The notes: generated by a model from the sequence alone, not told the origin. A DNA stretch of 64,000 bases from Nocardioides panaciterrulae (GCF_013409645.1 NZ_JACCBG010000001.1:3842001-3906000), one strand, 5' to 3'. Positions 34,243 to 47,872 are shown, counted from the stretch's first letter. Translations and numbers: made by a program.

Positions 34243-34465
34243 GTGCGTACCTTCGCCTCGCTCGGCCTCGTCGCCATGGTCGCCGTGGCGCGGACCGGTG
34301 CCCGCGAGGTCTCCCACACTCTGCGGCCGCTCCGAATGATCTACCTCGTGGTCGACCGCGGCGTTAGGATCAGTCCCGGCAACGTCCGGCCGGTGCCCGA
34401 GCGCGAAGCGGTCCCGGACCGGCTCGCTGAGTTCTGCGCCCGGCCCGCAGCTGGGCCTGGTGACG
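34243..34465 (+). pseudogene. Decayed, internally deleted copy of the DUF2785 gene
   Basis: Translation from 34243 gives VRTFASLGLVAMVA, matching VRTFAPLVLDVMVA near residue 80 of the intact gene at 32841-33635. It then jumps to EVSHTLRPLRMIYLVVDRGV, matching QVSNTLRTLRMLYLVVDRGV near residue 213. About 350 nt between these are missing. Similarity continues at DNA level to the shared CTGGGCCTGGTGAC around the parent's stop, but there the frame has shifted. It has no plausible function as a protein. Confidence 0.8.
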
Positions 34466-34479
34466 GTTGGGGGTGTCAT

Positions 34480-34674
34480 ATGGCGAGGCGGTCCCGCGCG
34501 AGCTGGCTCTCGCTGGCGCTGTGGTGCGTGCTCTACCTGGTCGTCAGCTTTGTCCTGCGGCCGGCTTGGCTGCTGGACCTCGCCCTGCTCGTGGTCTGGG
34601 CGATGGGCGCGACGCTGCTGTGGAACCTGGACGTCCTCCGCGCCGACGGGCAGGAGCGCCGACACGAGCAGTGA
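34480..34674 (+). CDS. Small two-helix membrane protein
   Basis: 64 residues: a basic start (MARRSRASW), then helices WLSLALWCVLYLVVSFVL and WLLDLALLVVWAMGATLLW, and a charged tail. Such proteins often have a subunit or anchor role, but none can be named. Only a weak G-rich ribosome site lies upstream. It begins immediately after the decayed DUF2785 copy and may have come with that duplication or survived beside it. Confidence 0.6.
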   Translation: MARRSRASWLSLALWCVLYLVVSFVLRPAWLLDLALLVVWAMGATLLWNLDVLRADGQERRHEQ

Positions 34675-34968
34675 TCGGGCACTACCCAGCCACCTGCGCG
34701 GTCACCTCGTCGCGACCAGCGACCAGCGGTGGATTCGCGCCGAACGACGGCCCGAAGGGTTCCGCCTCACCTATTCATAACTTTCGTTCATAACGAACGG
34801 GTGCCTCAAGCCGTGTTCGTCGACTCCCGCTGTCGAGCGTCCTCGCGAGCCGATGAGCCATTCACTCGGTGAGCTGCTTCGGCCGAAAGGAAGGCCGCAG
34901 GAGTGAACTTGGTCGCGCCCTCCGATTCCGGCCAACCCTGTTCGCCAGGTCAGCACCGGTATGGGCCT
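34675..34968. other. Intergenic region next to tRNA-Thr with tRNA-like fragments
   Basis: No gene seen; it is more AT-rich than its surroundings. It holds a CGTTC-ATAAC-GAACG hairpin at 34784-34798. ACCTATTCAT (34770-34779) is identical to part of the anticodon arm of the tRNA gene. GAGCCATTCACTCG (about 34855-34868) matches the other side of that arm (13 of 14) in the opposite orientation. These look like tRNA-derived remnants. Confidence 0.45.
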
Positions 34969-35044
34969 TGGAGCCGCCTGTCGGAATCGAACCGACGACC
35001 TATTCATTACGAGTGAATCGCTCTACCGACTGAGCTAAGGCGGC
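34969..35044 (-). tRNA. tRNA-Thr (anticodon CGT)
   Basis: Cloverleaf read on the minus strand. Acceptor GCCGCCT pairs with AGGCGGC, D arm is AGCTCAGTCGGTAGAGC, anticodon arm is ATTCA-CTCGTAA-TGAAT with anticodon CGT, and the T arm contains GGTTCGATTCC. U is the discriminator base and CCA is encoded (34969-34971). It reads ACG codons. Confidence 0.97.
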
Positions 35045-35210
35045 GTGCTGCCCGGGCGCCGGTCCGAGGACCAGCTCCGGGCAACCCGGGGAAGTATACG
35101 GACGAGTCCACCCGGTCGCGAAACCGGCGTCCGGCACCCTGATTCCGTGTGGTGGGGCGGCGGTCGAGCCGCCCGCGCCCGCCCGGTCCGGCGGGCTGCT
35201 GGGGCAAGCC

Positions 35211-36767
35211 TCAGCAGGCCAGGCCGTCCCGCGGGACGGTGCCGTCGACCAGGTAGGCGTGCACGGCGTCGTCGACGCAGCTGTTGCCGGCGTTGTAGCC
35301 GGTGTGCCCGTCGCCGTCCCGGGTGACCAGCACGCCGGAGTCGAGCTGGGCGGCCAGGTGCCTGGCCCACGACAGCGGCGTGGCCGGGTCGCGGGTGGTT
35401 CCGATCACGACGATCGGCGCAGCGCCCGCGCCGTGGATCGTCAGCGGCTTCTCGGTGGACCGCGCCTGCTGGCCGCTGCAGGAGGTCAGCCCCCAGGCGA
35501 AGTCGTCGCCGAAGGTCGGCGAGGCGCGCTCGAAGGCCGGCTCCACGGCGGGCACCTTCGACGCGGGAAGCGACCACGGGTCGTCGAGGCAGTTGATGGC
35601 GTAGTTGGCCTCGGTGCTGTTGTCGGTGTAGCCCGAGGTGCCGCGCGAGGTGTAGAGGTCCGAGAGCTGCAGCAGCGTCGACCCGTCACCGGCGAAGCCC
35701 TGCTTGAGCGCGGCGGAGAGGATGTACCAGTAGTCGCGGTTGTAGAGCGGGGCCACGATGCCGTAGACCGCGTTGCCCACCGTCAGCGGCCGGCCGAGGC
35801 CGGTGGGCAGCGGATTCGCGTCCGTGCGCGCCAGGAAGTCCTGGATCCGGCGCACGCCCTCGTCGACGGTGGCGCCGAGGAAGCAGCTGTCGGTCTCGTC
35901 GACGCAGTTCTGGACGTAGGCGCGGAGCGCGGTCTCGAAGCCCCGGGCCTGCTGCAGCGACAGCCGGCGGCTGCCGATCGAGAGGTCGACCGCCCCGTCG
36001 AGCACCATCCGCCCGACCTGGTGCGGGAACAGCTCGGCGTAGGTCGCGCCCAGCTTGGTGCCGTAGGAGGCGCCGAAGTAGGTGAGCGTCGACTCCCCCA
36101 GCGCCGCCCGCAGCACATCCAGGTCGCGCGCCGCCTCGGCGGTCGAGACGTGCGCGGCGAGCGCCCCCGAGCGCTGCACGCAGCCGCTGCCGAGCCTCTG
36201 CTCCCAGCCGAGGTACGCCGCCCGCTCGGCCGGCGTGTCCGGGGTCGGGTCGGCGGACACGTAGGCGTCGAGCTCCGCGTCGCTGAGGCAGTCCACCGGG
36301 TCGCTGGCCCCCGTGCCGCGCGGGTCGAAGCCGACCACGTCGTAGCTGCGCACCAGCGGCGGCAGGAAGACCCGGGCCGCCTGCGCGGCGTAGTCGGTGC
36401 CGGGTGCGCCCGGGCCACCCGGGTTGACCACCAGCGAGCCGAGCCGGTGGGCGGGGTCGGCGGCGGGCACCTTGAGCAGCGCGAGCCGGATCGTGGCCCC
36501 GCCGGGGTGGCGGTAGTCGAGCGGGACGGTCAGCCGCGCGCACAGGAACTGCTTGCGACAGCTCGTCCAGCTCAGCCGCTGGCGGTAGAAGCGGGCCAGT
36601 CCCGGCACCGGCGCGCGGGTGGCCCCGGGCTCCGGCGTCGTGCTGGGCGCCGAGAGTGGCGAGGAGGGCCGGTCGTCCGCACGACCCGCGTCGTAGGCCA
36701 CCACCGCGGCGCTGACCAGCCCACCCACCAGGAGCAGCGCGAGCAGCGCCCCGAGCAGGCGTCTCAA
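35211..36767 (-). CDS. Secreted alpha/beta-hydrolase peptidase (tripeptidyl aminopeptidase type)
   Basis: 518 residues. A signal anchor (LLGALLALLLVGGLVSAAVV) and a Pro/Thr-rich linker precede the fold. Oxyanion region VVNPGGPGAPGTDY and nucleophile elbow YFGASYGTKLGATYAELFP, with the C-terminal TAP-like domain (PIVVIGTTRDPATPL, DGDGHTGYNAG) holding Asp and His. Similar to Streptomyces SlpD/SlpE and Tap. The TTG start overlaps the holB stop (TTGA), so it is translated with a DNA-replication gene, an order also kept in Streptomyces. Confidence 0.9.
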   Translation of the reverse strand: MRRLLGALLALLLVGGLVSAAVVAYDAGRADDRPSSPLSAPSTTPEPGATRAPVPGLARFYRQRLSWTSCRKQFLCARLTVPLDYRHPGGATIRLALLKVPAADPAHRLGSLVVNPGGPGAPGTDYAAQAARVFLPPLVRSYDVVGFDPRGTGASDPVDCLSDAELDAYVSADPTPDTPAERAAYLGWEQRLGSGCVQRSGALAAHVSTAEAARDLDVLRAALGESTLTYFGASYGTKLGATYAELFPHQVGRMVLDGAVDLSIGSRRLSLQQARGFETALRAYVQNCVDETDSCFLGATVDEGVRRIQDFLARTDANPLPTGLGRPLTVGNAVYGIVAPLYNRDYWYILSAALKQGFAGDGSTLLQLSDLYTSRGTSGYTDNSTEANYAINCLDDPWSLPASKVPAVEPAFERASPTFGDDFAWGLTSCSGQQARSTEKPLTIHGAGAAPIVVIGTTRDPATPLSWARHLAAQLDSGVLVTRDGDGHTGYNAGNSCVDDAVHAYLVDGTVPRDGLAC

Positions 36768-37951
36768 CGCACGCTGCTGTCCGGCGCGCGCAGCGCCACC
36801 ATCATCGACTCCAGCGCCAGCGCGACCGGCACGTTGAACTCCAGCATCTGCTCACGGGCCTCGAAGATCCAGCTGATCCGCTGCAGGTTCAGCTCGGGCG
36901 AGGCGTCGCGGACGACGCGTTCGACGTCGCCCCGGATCTCCTCGTTGACCAGCCGGCCCGGCGCGCCGGCGGACAGCGCGATCGCGTCGCGGTAGACCGA
37001 GACCAGGTCCATCAGGGCGCGGTCGACCACGTCGAGGTGGCGCCGCTTGGCCCGGGTCTTCTGGTCCTTCTCCATCTCGCGGAGCGCCGGCGCGTACTCC
37101 CGGGGGCGGCGGCCGCGGTCGACCACGCCGTACGCCGTGTCGAGCCCGGCCTTCTCCCGGGCGTCGAGCTCGCCGGTGATCAGGTCGGCCTCCTCCTTGG
37201 TGACCTCGGCCAGGTTGGCGGCGGCGGTCATGCAGGCCCCCAGCGACGTCAGCCGGGCCGGCAGCGAGACCACCTCGTGGCGCCGGTTGCGGGTGGCCTC
37301 GTCGCGGGCCAGCGCCCGGGCCCGGCCGATGTGGCCCTGGCTGGCGCGGGCGGCGTACGACGCCAGCGCGTCGGGCACCCCGTCGACCCGGGTGAGGAAC
37401 GCGGCGACGTCGTCGGCGGTCGGTGTGGTGAGCGTGACCAGCCGGCAGCGCGAGCGGATCGTGGGCAGCACGTCGTCGACGGTGGGTGCGCACAGCATCC
37501 ACACCGTGCGCTCGGCCGGCTCCTCGATGGCCTTGAGCAGCGCGTTGCAGGCCTGCTCGGTCAGCCGGTCGGCGTCCTCGACCACGAGGATCTGCCAGCG
37601 GCGGCCGACCGGGGCCAGGGCCGAGCGGCGGACCAGCTCACGGATCTCCTTCACGCCCAGCGACAGCTTCTCGGTGCGCACCACCTGCACGTCGGCGTGC
37701 GAGCCGGCCATCACCGTGTGGCACTCGTGGCACTGCCCGCAACCGGCCCCCTCGCTGCCGGTGTGGTCGCACTGCAGCGCGGCCGCGAAGGCCACCGCGG
37801 CGTTGGAGCGTCCCGAGCCGGGCGGGCCGGTGAACAGCCACGAGTGGCTCATCCCGTGCCCACCGGCGGCGGTGCGGAGCGCCTCGATCGCCCTGGCCTG
37901 CCCGACCAGCCTGCTCCAGACCGTCCCGAGGGCCGTCGGCGTCGCCGTCAC
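36764..37951 (-). CDS. holB: DNA polymerase III delta' subunit
   Basis: 395 residues. Clamp-loader stator subunit. The P-loop is degenerate (FTGPPGSGRSN, with Arg in place of Lys), as expected for delta', which does not hydrolyse ATP. The zinc module GCGQCHECH is intact. ILVVEDADRLTEQACNALLKAIEEP is the Walker B / sensor region. The GTG start overlaps the tmk stop (GTGA): tmk-holB-peptidase form one coupled operon. Confidence 0.95.
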   Translation of the reverse strand: MTATPTALGTVWSRLVGQARAIEALRTAAGGHGMSHSWLFTGPPGSGRSNAAVAFAAALQCDHTGSEGAGCGQCHECHTVMAGSHADVQVVRTEKLSLGVKEIRELVRRSALAPVGRRWQILVVEDADRLTEQACNALLKAIEEPAERTVWMLCAPTVDDVLPTIRSRCRLVTLTTPTADDVAAFLTRVDGVPDALASYAARASQGHIGRARALARDEATRNRRHEVVSLPARLTSLGACMTAAANLAEVTKEEADLITGELDAREKAGLDTAYGVVDRGRRPREYAPALREMEKDQKTRAKRRHLDVVDRALMDLVSVYRDAIALSAGAPGRLVNEEIRGDVERVVRDASPELNLQRISWIFEAREQMLEFNVPVALALESMMVALRAPDSSVR

Positions 37952-38610
37952 GGCGCCACCACCGGCGTCCTGGTCGCCTGCGCCAGCAGCGGCGCGAGCC
38001 GCTCACGGACCTCGGTGGCGATCTCCGCGACCGGCCGCCGGGCGTCCAGCACCAGGTAGTGGTCGGGATCGGCGGCCGCCATCCGCAGGAACGCCTCGCG
38101 CACCCGCTCGTGGAACTCCACCGACTCCCCCTCGATCCGGTCGCGTCCCTCGAAGCGGCCCAGGCCGTGCACCGGCTCCAGGTCCAGCACCACGGTCAGG
38201 TGGGGGCGCAGGTCGTGGGTCGCCCACCGGGCCACCTGCTCGACCTCCTCGACCGGCAGCGTGCGGCCGGCGCCCTGGTAGGCCAGCGTCGAGTCGACGT
38301 ACCGATCGGTGACGACGACCTCGCCGCGGTCCAGCGCCGGCTGCACGACGGTGTCGACGTGCTCGGCCTTGTCGGCGGCGTAGAGCAGCACCTCGGTGCG
38401 GTCGGACAGCTCCCCGGTCTCGGGGCTGAGCACGATCCGGCGCAGGTCCCGGCCCACAGGGGTGTCCCCCGGCTCGAAGGTGAGGCGTACGGCGTAGCCC
38501 GCGGCCACCAGGTGGTCGCGCAGCAGCCGGGACTGCGTCGACTTGCCGGAGCCCTCGCCGCCCTCGAAGCAGACGAAGACCCCGGTGGGTGCGTGGACGC
38601 CGGTGCTCAC
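37948..38610 (-). CDS. tmk: Thymidylate kinase
   Basis: Phosphorylates dTMP to dTDP. 220 residues. P-loop FEGGEGSGKST, the DRY-type motif VVTDRYVDSTLAYQGAGR, and an acidic-basic LID at GRFEGRDRIEGES. The GTG at 38608-38610 is preferred over one 9 nt upstream because TAGGGT (38618-38623) lies 7 nt before it (leaderless). Confidence 0.96.
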   Translation of the reverse strand: MSTGVHAPTGVFVCFEGGEGSGKSTQSRLLRDHLVAAGYAVRLTFEPGDTPVGRDLRRIVLSPETGELSDRTEVLLYAADKAEHVDTVVQPALDRGEVVVTDRYVDSTLAYQGAGRTLPVEEVEQVARWATHDLRPHLTVVLDLEPVHGLGRFEGRDRIEGESVEFHERVREAFLRMAAADPDHYLVLDARRPVAEIATEVRERLAPLLAQATRTPVVAP

Positions 38611-38716
38611 GGCGTACACCCTAGGCGGCGGGGCCGACGGCGTGGCCGCCCCGGTCCACAGCGGCCCGGCCGGGGCCGAGCCCGCGCGCGGTGTCCGCCG
38701 CAGCGCACGGGCCGGC

Positions 38717-41431
<2,715 letters not shown>

Positions 41432-41557
41432 GTGTGCTTCCTTCTCCTGCTCGCTGCTGCGCTGCGGACCCGGTCGTCCGGGCCCACGGCCGATCACGGT
41501 AGCGCGTCCCACCGTGCAGCCATTCCCGACACTGCCCCACAGACGGTCGTCGTGAGC

Positions 41558-41596
41558 GTCACCGGTGCCGGTCGCCGGTGCCGGTCACCGGGCGCC
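41558..41596. repeat. Imperfect 13-bp tandem repeats upstream of topA
   Basis: GTCACCGGTGCCG, GTCGCCGGTGCCG and GTCACCGGGCGCC run head to tail in the 266-nt gap between divergent topA and the gene at 41698. GGTGCC-rich units could be binding sites or slippage products. Confidence 0.6.
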
Positions 41597-41697
41597 CCGG
41601 CCCCTGCCGATGGGCTGTGGATGACGCCGGCGCGAGACCGGCCAGTCGTGCCAGCGTAGGGGCCGCACCCCCACCGGACCCACGCGGAGGACCTGAC

Positions 41698-42513
41698 ATG
41701 TACGACGAGACCTACGCCGGCGACTACCCGTGGTGGCGCCACGACCCGGCGTACGAGGTCGGGGCGCTCACCGACCGGACCGTGCTGGACCGCCTCACGC
41801 ACCTGGTGCTGGTGGACGGCCGGCTCGTGGACGTCTGGACCGAACCCGTCCGGGGCACCCGCTGGCAGCCGCACGCCGACCGGTTCGACGCCGAGCGGCG
41901 GCCGCCTGCTCCGCCACCGACCCCGCGCTGGCAACGCGCGCTGGACTGGCTCGCCGGCGTGTGCGGCGGCCCGGCCGCGGTCCGGGCCCTGGACGCCGAG
42001 CCGCTGAGCGACGACGGCTGGGCGCCCCCGCCGGACCTCGAGCCCGGGGATCACGGCCGGCTCGAGGCGGCCCACGACCTGCTCGCCGCGGTGGCCGAAC
42101 GCTGGTTCTCGCCCGAGGACCTGGTCGCGTTCCGGCGGGCGCTGCTGCGGCTGTGGCAGGAGGACCCCGACACGGTCAGGCACGCGCCGACCGCGGCCCA
42201 CCTCGCGGGCGGCATCTGCTGGGCGGTCGGCAAGGCCAACGGCTGCTTCCACCCCCAGGGTGGGCTGCGGATCGGCCTGCTGAAGGACGCCCTGGACCTC
42301 CACCCCTCGCCCTCGACCTACGGCGCCGTGGTGCGGCGGGCGCTGGTCGGCTACCGCTCCTGCGGCGAGGACCAGCGCTCGCGCCCCGACGGCGCCCCCA
42401 CGCTGCTGCCGTTGGGCAGGGCCGACCTGCTCACGTCGACCACCCGCGCGCAGCTGGTCGCGGTCCGGCGCCGGGCGGAGGCGGCCCGCGACGCCGAGGC
42501 CCGGGCCGCCTGA
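41698..42513 (+). CDS. Conserved-looking protein of unknown function
   Basis: 271 residues, cytosolic, not recognised. Coding potential is good: ATG with GGAGG 7 nt upstream and actinobacterial codon bias throughout. An aromatic/acidic start (MYDETYAGDYPWW) leads to a helical middle and the distinctive GGICWAVGKANGCFHPQGGL (about residues 177-196), then an Arg/Ala-rich end. A tail-to-tail neighbour of the methyltransferase, it replaces nothing known in the syntenic block. Confidence 0.7.
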   Translation: MYDETYAGDYPWWRHDPAYEVGALTDRTVLDRLTHLVLVDGRLVDVWTEPVRGTRWQPHADRFDAERRPPAPPPTPRWQRALDWLAGVCGGPAAVRALDAEPLSDDGWAPPPDLEPGDHGRLEAAHDLLAAVAERWFSPEDLVAFRRALLRLWQEDPDTVRHAPTAAHLAGGICWAVGKANGCFHPQGGLRIGLLKDALDLHPSPSTYGAVVRRALVGYRSCGEDQRSRPDGAPTLLPLGRADLLTSTTRAQLVAVRRRAEAARDAEARAA

Positions 42514-42530
42514 GCCCGGTCAGCCCCCGG

Positions 42531-44021
42531 TCAGCCCCGGGACAGCCCCTCAAGGAAGCCCTCGAGGACCAGCTCGCGCACGGCCGGGAGGTAGGCCTCC
42601 CGGGTCGCCGCCGGGTCCCGGTCGAGCAGCTGGGCGACCGCGTCGAGGATCTGACCGACGCTCAGCTCGCCGTCGCAGGCGCCGACCAGGGCCGCCTCCA
42701 CGGTGTCGACCCGGCGCGCCCGGCGCAGCCCCCGCTGCTGGCGCAGCACGACCACCTCCGGGTCCTCGGCCCCGGGAGCCCCGAGCGTCTCCTGCTGCAC
42801 GTCGGGACGCACCACCAGCCGCGCGCCGGTGTGCACCTCGACGTCCGAGGCGGCCGCCCACGACCGCAGCGCCGGCGCGATCGGCTGCTCGACGTCGTAG
42901 GGCCACTCGAGGAGCTCGCGCACCGGCGCGCCGGCGGCCGAGCCGGCCCGGCGACGCAGGTTGATCCAGCCGAAGCCGATGCCCTCGACCCCCTGCTCCT
43001 CGAACCACGACAGCCAGGTGTCGTAGCGGGCCGGGTAGTCGGCGGCGCCGTGCAGCCCGGCGTCCTTGAGCCACAGCTCGACGTACGCCGCGGGGTCCAG
43101 CACCTCGCGCTGCACCACCCAGGCGTCCGCGTCCGCGTCCACCCACGAGGCCAGCCGGTCGTCCCAGGGCCGGTCCCGGCTGATCACCCAGTTCGCGAGC
43201 ACCTGCGCCCACCCGCCCTCGACCAGGTGCCGCGGGGCGGTGCGCACGATGTCCTCGACCACCCGGTCGCCGGGCAGCCCGGAGTCGCGGTAGACCAGCC
43301 GCTCGCCGGTGGCCGGCGAGATCACGAACGGCGGGTTGGTGGCGATCAGGTCGTACTCCTCGCCGCGCACCGGCTCGAAGAACGACCCGTCGCGGACCTC
43401 CACCCGGTCGGCCACCTCGTTGAGCGCCGTGTTGAAGCGGGCGGTCCACAGGGCGCGCGGGTTCACGTCGGTGGCGACGACCCGGCGGCTGTGCCGGGCC
43501 AGGTGCAGGGCCTGCACGCCGCAGCCGGTGCCGAGGTCGAGCGAGCGCCCGACGGGCTCCCGCAGCGTGAGCTGGGCCAACGAGGTCGACGCCGAGCTGA
43601 TCCCGAGCACGTGGTCGGCGCCGACCCGCGCCGGCAGGCCGTCCAGGCCGGGGGTCAGGTCGCTGACCACCCACAGGTCCCGGTCCCCGCCCTCCTCGCC
43701 CGTGGCGTAGGGCCGCACGTCCATCCGGGCGGCGACCTCGCCGACGCCCTGCTCGAGCAGGCCCTCGACGGCCATCCGGTCGACGAGCCCGGGCAGCGCC
43801 GCTTCCGCGGCCGCGAGCGGCACCGGTGCCTGCAGCAGGAAGAGCCGCACCAGCGTCTCGAGCGGGGAGCCGCCCGTGGTGGCGCGCAGGCCGGGGGTCG
43901 TCTCGTTGCGGGCCAGGGCGTGGTGGGCCAGCGGCCCGAGGGTCTCGGCCACCGCGTCGTAGGTGAACCCGGCCGCGGTGAGGGCGAACCGCAGCCGCTG
44001 GGGGAGGTCGCTGTCGGTCAT
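42531..44021 (-). CDS. Class I SAM-dependent methyltransferase (large, RlmG/HemK-like core)
   Basis: 496 residues. Residues 1-120 form a helical N-terminal domain. The central Rossmann core has motif I SLDLGTGCGVQALHLAR, motif II VVATDVNPRAL and the catalytic NPPF in DLIATNPPFVISP, the NPPY/F type used to methylate an exocyclic or side-chain nitrogen. The C-terminal 200 residues are family-specific. It is probably a nucleic-acid or protein N-methyltransferase of unknown target. The ATG follows TAGGGT (44029-44034) by 7 nt. Confidence 0.85.
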   Translation of the reverse strand: MTDSDLPQRLRFALTAAGFTYDAVAETLGPLAHHALARNETTPGLRATTGGSPLETLVRLFLLQAPVPLAAAEAALPGLVDRMAVEGLLEQGVGEVAARMDVRPYATGEEGGDRDLWVVSDLTPGLDGLPARVGADHVLGISSASTSLAQLTLREPVGRSLDLGTGCGVQALHLARHSRRVVATDVNPRALWTARFNTALNEVADRVEVRDGSFFEPVRGEEYDLIATNPPFVISPATGERLVYRDSGLPGDRVVEDIVRTAPRHLVEGGWAQVLANWVISRDRPWDDRLASWVDADADAWVVQREVLDPAAYVELWLKDAGLHGAADYPARYDTWLSWFEEQGVEGIGFGWINLRRRAGSAAGAPVRELLEWPYDVEQPIAPALRSWAAASDVEVHTGARLVVRPDVQQETLGAPGAEDPEVVVLRQQRGLRRARRVDTVEAALVGACDGELSVGQILDAVAQLLDRDPAATREAYLPAVRELVLEGFLEGLSRG

Positions 44022-44059
44022 TGTGCCGACCCTAGAGGAGGACGGTGCTTCAATCAGCC

Positions 44060-44746
44060 ATGACCTCACCCGTCACACCTCGCCCGAGCGCCGCGACCCC
44101 CGGCGCCGCGCTGGTCGTCCTGGTCGCGCTGGTCACGGTGGCCGCGGTGCTCGCGGTGACCGGCCGCCCGGCGGCCGCGACCCGCGCCGACGCCCACGCC
44201 GACACCCCCGCGTCGGCCCCGGTCCGGGCCCGGATCGTCTTCGCCAAGGACGCCCACCATCCGTTCCGGAGCCGGGTCGAGTGGCGAGCGTGGCGGCAGG
44301 GCCCCGGCGGCCGGTGGCGGCTCGTCGACCACGCCGCCTGGCGAGCCGGCTCGGGGTTCGGGGGGCCGGCGACGACCGACGAGTGCGTGCACGACCAGGG
44401 CTGGCTGCCCGACGGGCACTACTCCTTCGTCCAGTACGACGACTACCGCGGCAACCTGATCAAGGGCCGGGTGTTCTTCCTGGGGAACAAGGCCTGCCGC
44501 AACGGCACCGTGCGCACCGACCTGTTCATCCACACCGAGACCGGTGCCCACAACCGGCCCTGCGCCGACCGGCGGGGCGACCAGGTGTGCCGGTGGGAGT
44601 ACCCGCGCATCAACGACTACCGCTCGCACGGCTGCGTGAAGATGGCGCCGCAGGACCTGCTCGCGCTGACCCGGCACTACCACCGCTGGTTCCGGCCGGG
44701 CGTGCGCTACCCGACGGCGCGGGTCCAGGTGGTCGTGCGCGGCTGA
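44060..44746 (+). CDS. Exported L,D-transpeptidase (YkuD-like) protein
   Basis: 228 residues. Signal peptide GAALVVLVALVTVAAVLAV with Ala-rich cleavage region. The C-terminal half has FIHTETGAHN followed by INDYRSHGCVKM, the His...SHGC motif of YkuD L,D-transpeptidases with the catalytic Cys. Several extra cysteines (CVHDQG, CRNG, CADRR, QVCR) may form disulfides. It likely modifies or crosslinks peptidoglycan outside the membrane. Only 38 bp separate it from the divergent methyltransferase. Confidence 0.82.
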   Translation: MTSPVTPRPSAATPGAALVVLVALVTVAAVLAVTGRPAAATRADAHADTPASAPVRARIVFAKDAHHPFRSRVEWRAWRQGPGGRWRLVDHAAWRAGSGFGGPATTDECVHDQGWLPDGHYSFVQYDDYRGNLIKGRVFFLGNKACRNGTVRTDLFIHTETGAHNRPCADRRGDQVCRWEYPRINDYRSHGCVKMAPQDLLALTRHYHRWFRPGVRYPTARVQVVVRG

Positions 44747-44758
44747 CCCCGTGGACGA

Positions 44759-44796
44759 CGACGGCCCGCCCGAGGAGGTCCTCGGACGGGCCGTCG
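44759..44796. terminator. Bidirectional terminator hairpin
   Basis: Outer stem CGACGGCCCG / CGGGCCGTCG (10 bp), then an inner stem CCGAGGA / TCCTCGG. It sits between the converging L,D-transpeptidase gene and hppA, so it can stop both. Confidence 0.8.
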
Positions 44797-44820
44797 CAGC
44801 GGGGCCCGGGTCGGCGCGTC

Positions 44821-47289
<2,469 letters not shown>

Positions 47290-47313
47290 GTGTTCCTCCT
47301 GCGAGCTCAGGGA

Positions 47314-47327
47314 GTGATACAGATCAC
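47314..47327. promoter_or_regulatory. Candidate CRP/GlxR-type operator upstream of hppA
   Basis: GTGATACAGATCAC, a perfect match to the GTGA-N6-TCAC core of cAMP-CRP family regulators. It lies between the hppA ribosome site and the upstream terminator, close enough to the start that repression seems likelier than activation. Confidence 0.45.
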
Positions 47328-47444
47328 GAACTTGCGGGGAGTCTACGCACGAATGGCCGTAGGACAGCACGAAGTTGTGACCCGGCCCACACGGCGCGTC
47401 GCGGGTGCCGGCTCACAGAGGGCCGCGGCGGGCCCGGAAATGCG

Positions 47445-47473
47445 CGAACCCGCCGCACGGGGCGGCGGGTTCG
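47445..47473 (-). terminator. Terminator hairpin between bldG and hppA
   Basis: Perfect 12-bp stem CGAACCCGCCGC / GCGGCGGGTTCG with a 5-nt loop, about 60 nt after the bldG stop. It makes bldG a single-gene transcript. Confidence 0.8.
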
Positions 47474-47533
47474 TCGGGTCGCCGGACTCCGGCGTACGTC
47501 GGGGCGCGGGTCGGCTACCGGGTCAGTTGCGGG

Positions 47534-47872
47534 TCAGTTGCCGGCGAGCGCGGCGTCGGCCGACTCGTGGATCACGAAGACCTTGGCCAGGCCGGTGATC
47601 CGGAAGATCTTCAGCAGCCGGTCCTGGTTGCACACCAGCTGCAGCGAGCCGTCGTGGGCACGGACCTTCTTCAGGCCGCCCACGAGCACGCCGAGGCCGG
47701 TCGAGTCGAGGAACTCGACGTCCTCCATGTCGATGACGAGGTCATAGACGCCGGCGGCGACGAGCTCGGTGATCTTGTCCCGGAGCTTGGGCGCCGTGTA
47801 GACGTCGATCTCGCCCCCGACGGCAACGATGGTCTTCCCATCGATCTCGCGCGTCGCAAGAGTCAGGTCCAC
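47534..47872 (-). CDS. bldG: Anti-sigma-factor antagonist, BldG orthologue
   Basis: 112 residues, a STAS domain very similar along its length to Streptomyces BldG ([25 protein letters not shown]). The acceptor loop is canonical: D56-S57-T58-G-L-G-V-L. In Streptomyces, BldG controls development and stress sigma factors and is cotranscribed with an anti-sigma gene; here a terminator and hppA follow instead. Synteny with topA, hppA and the helicase supports orthology. The GTG has GGAGA 8 nt upstream. Confidence 0.92.
   Translation of the reverse strand: MDLTLATREIDGKTIVAVGGEIDVYTAPKLRDKITELVAAGVYDLVIDMEDVEFLDSTGLGVLVGGLKKVRAHDGSLQLVCNQDRLLKIFRITGLAKVFVIHESADAALAGN

Noticed and set aside
34675..35044. 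Complete integrative element at tRNA-Thr
   Set aside because: There are tRNA-like fragments only; no integrase, excisionase or mobility gene is present on either side.
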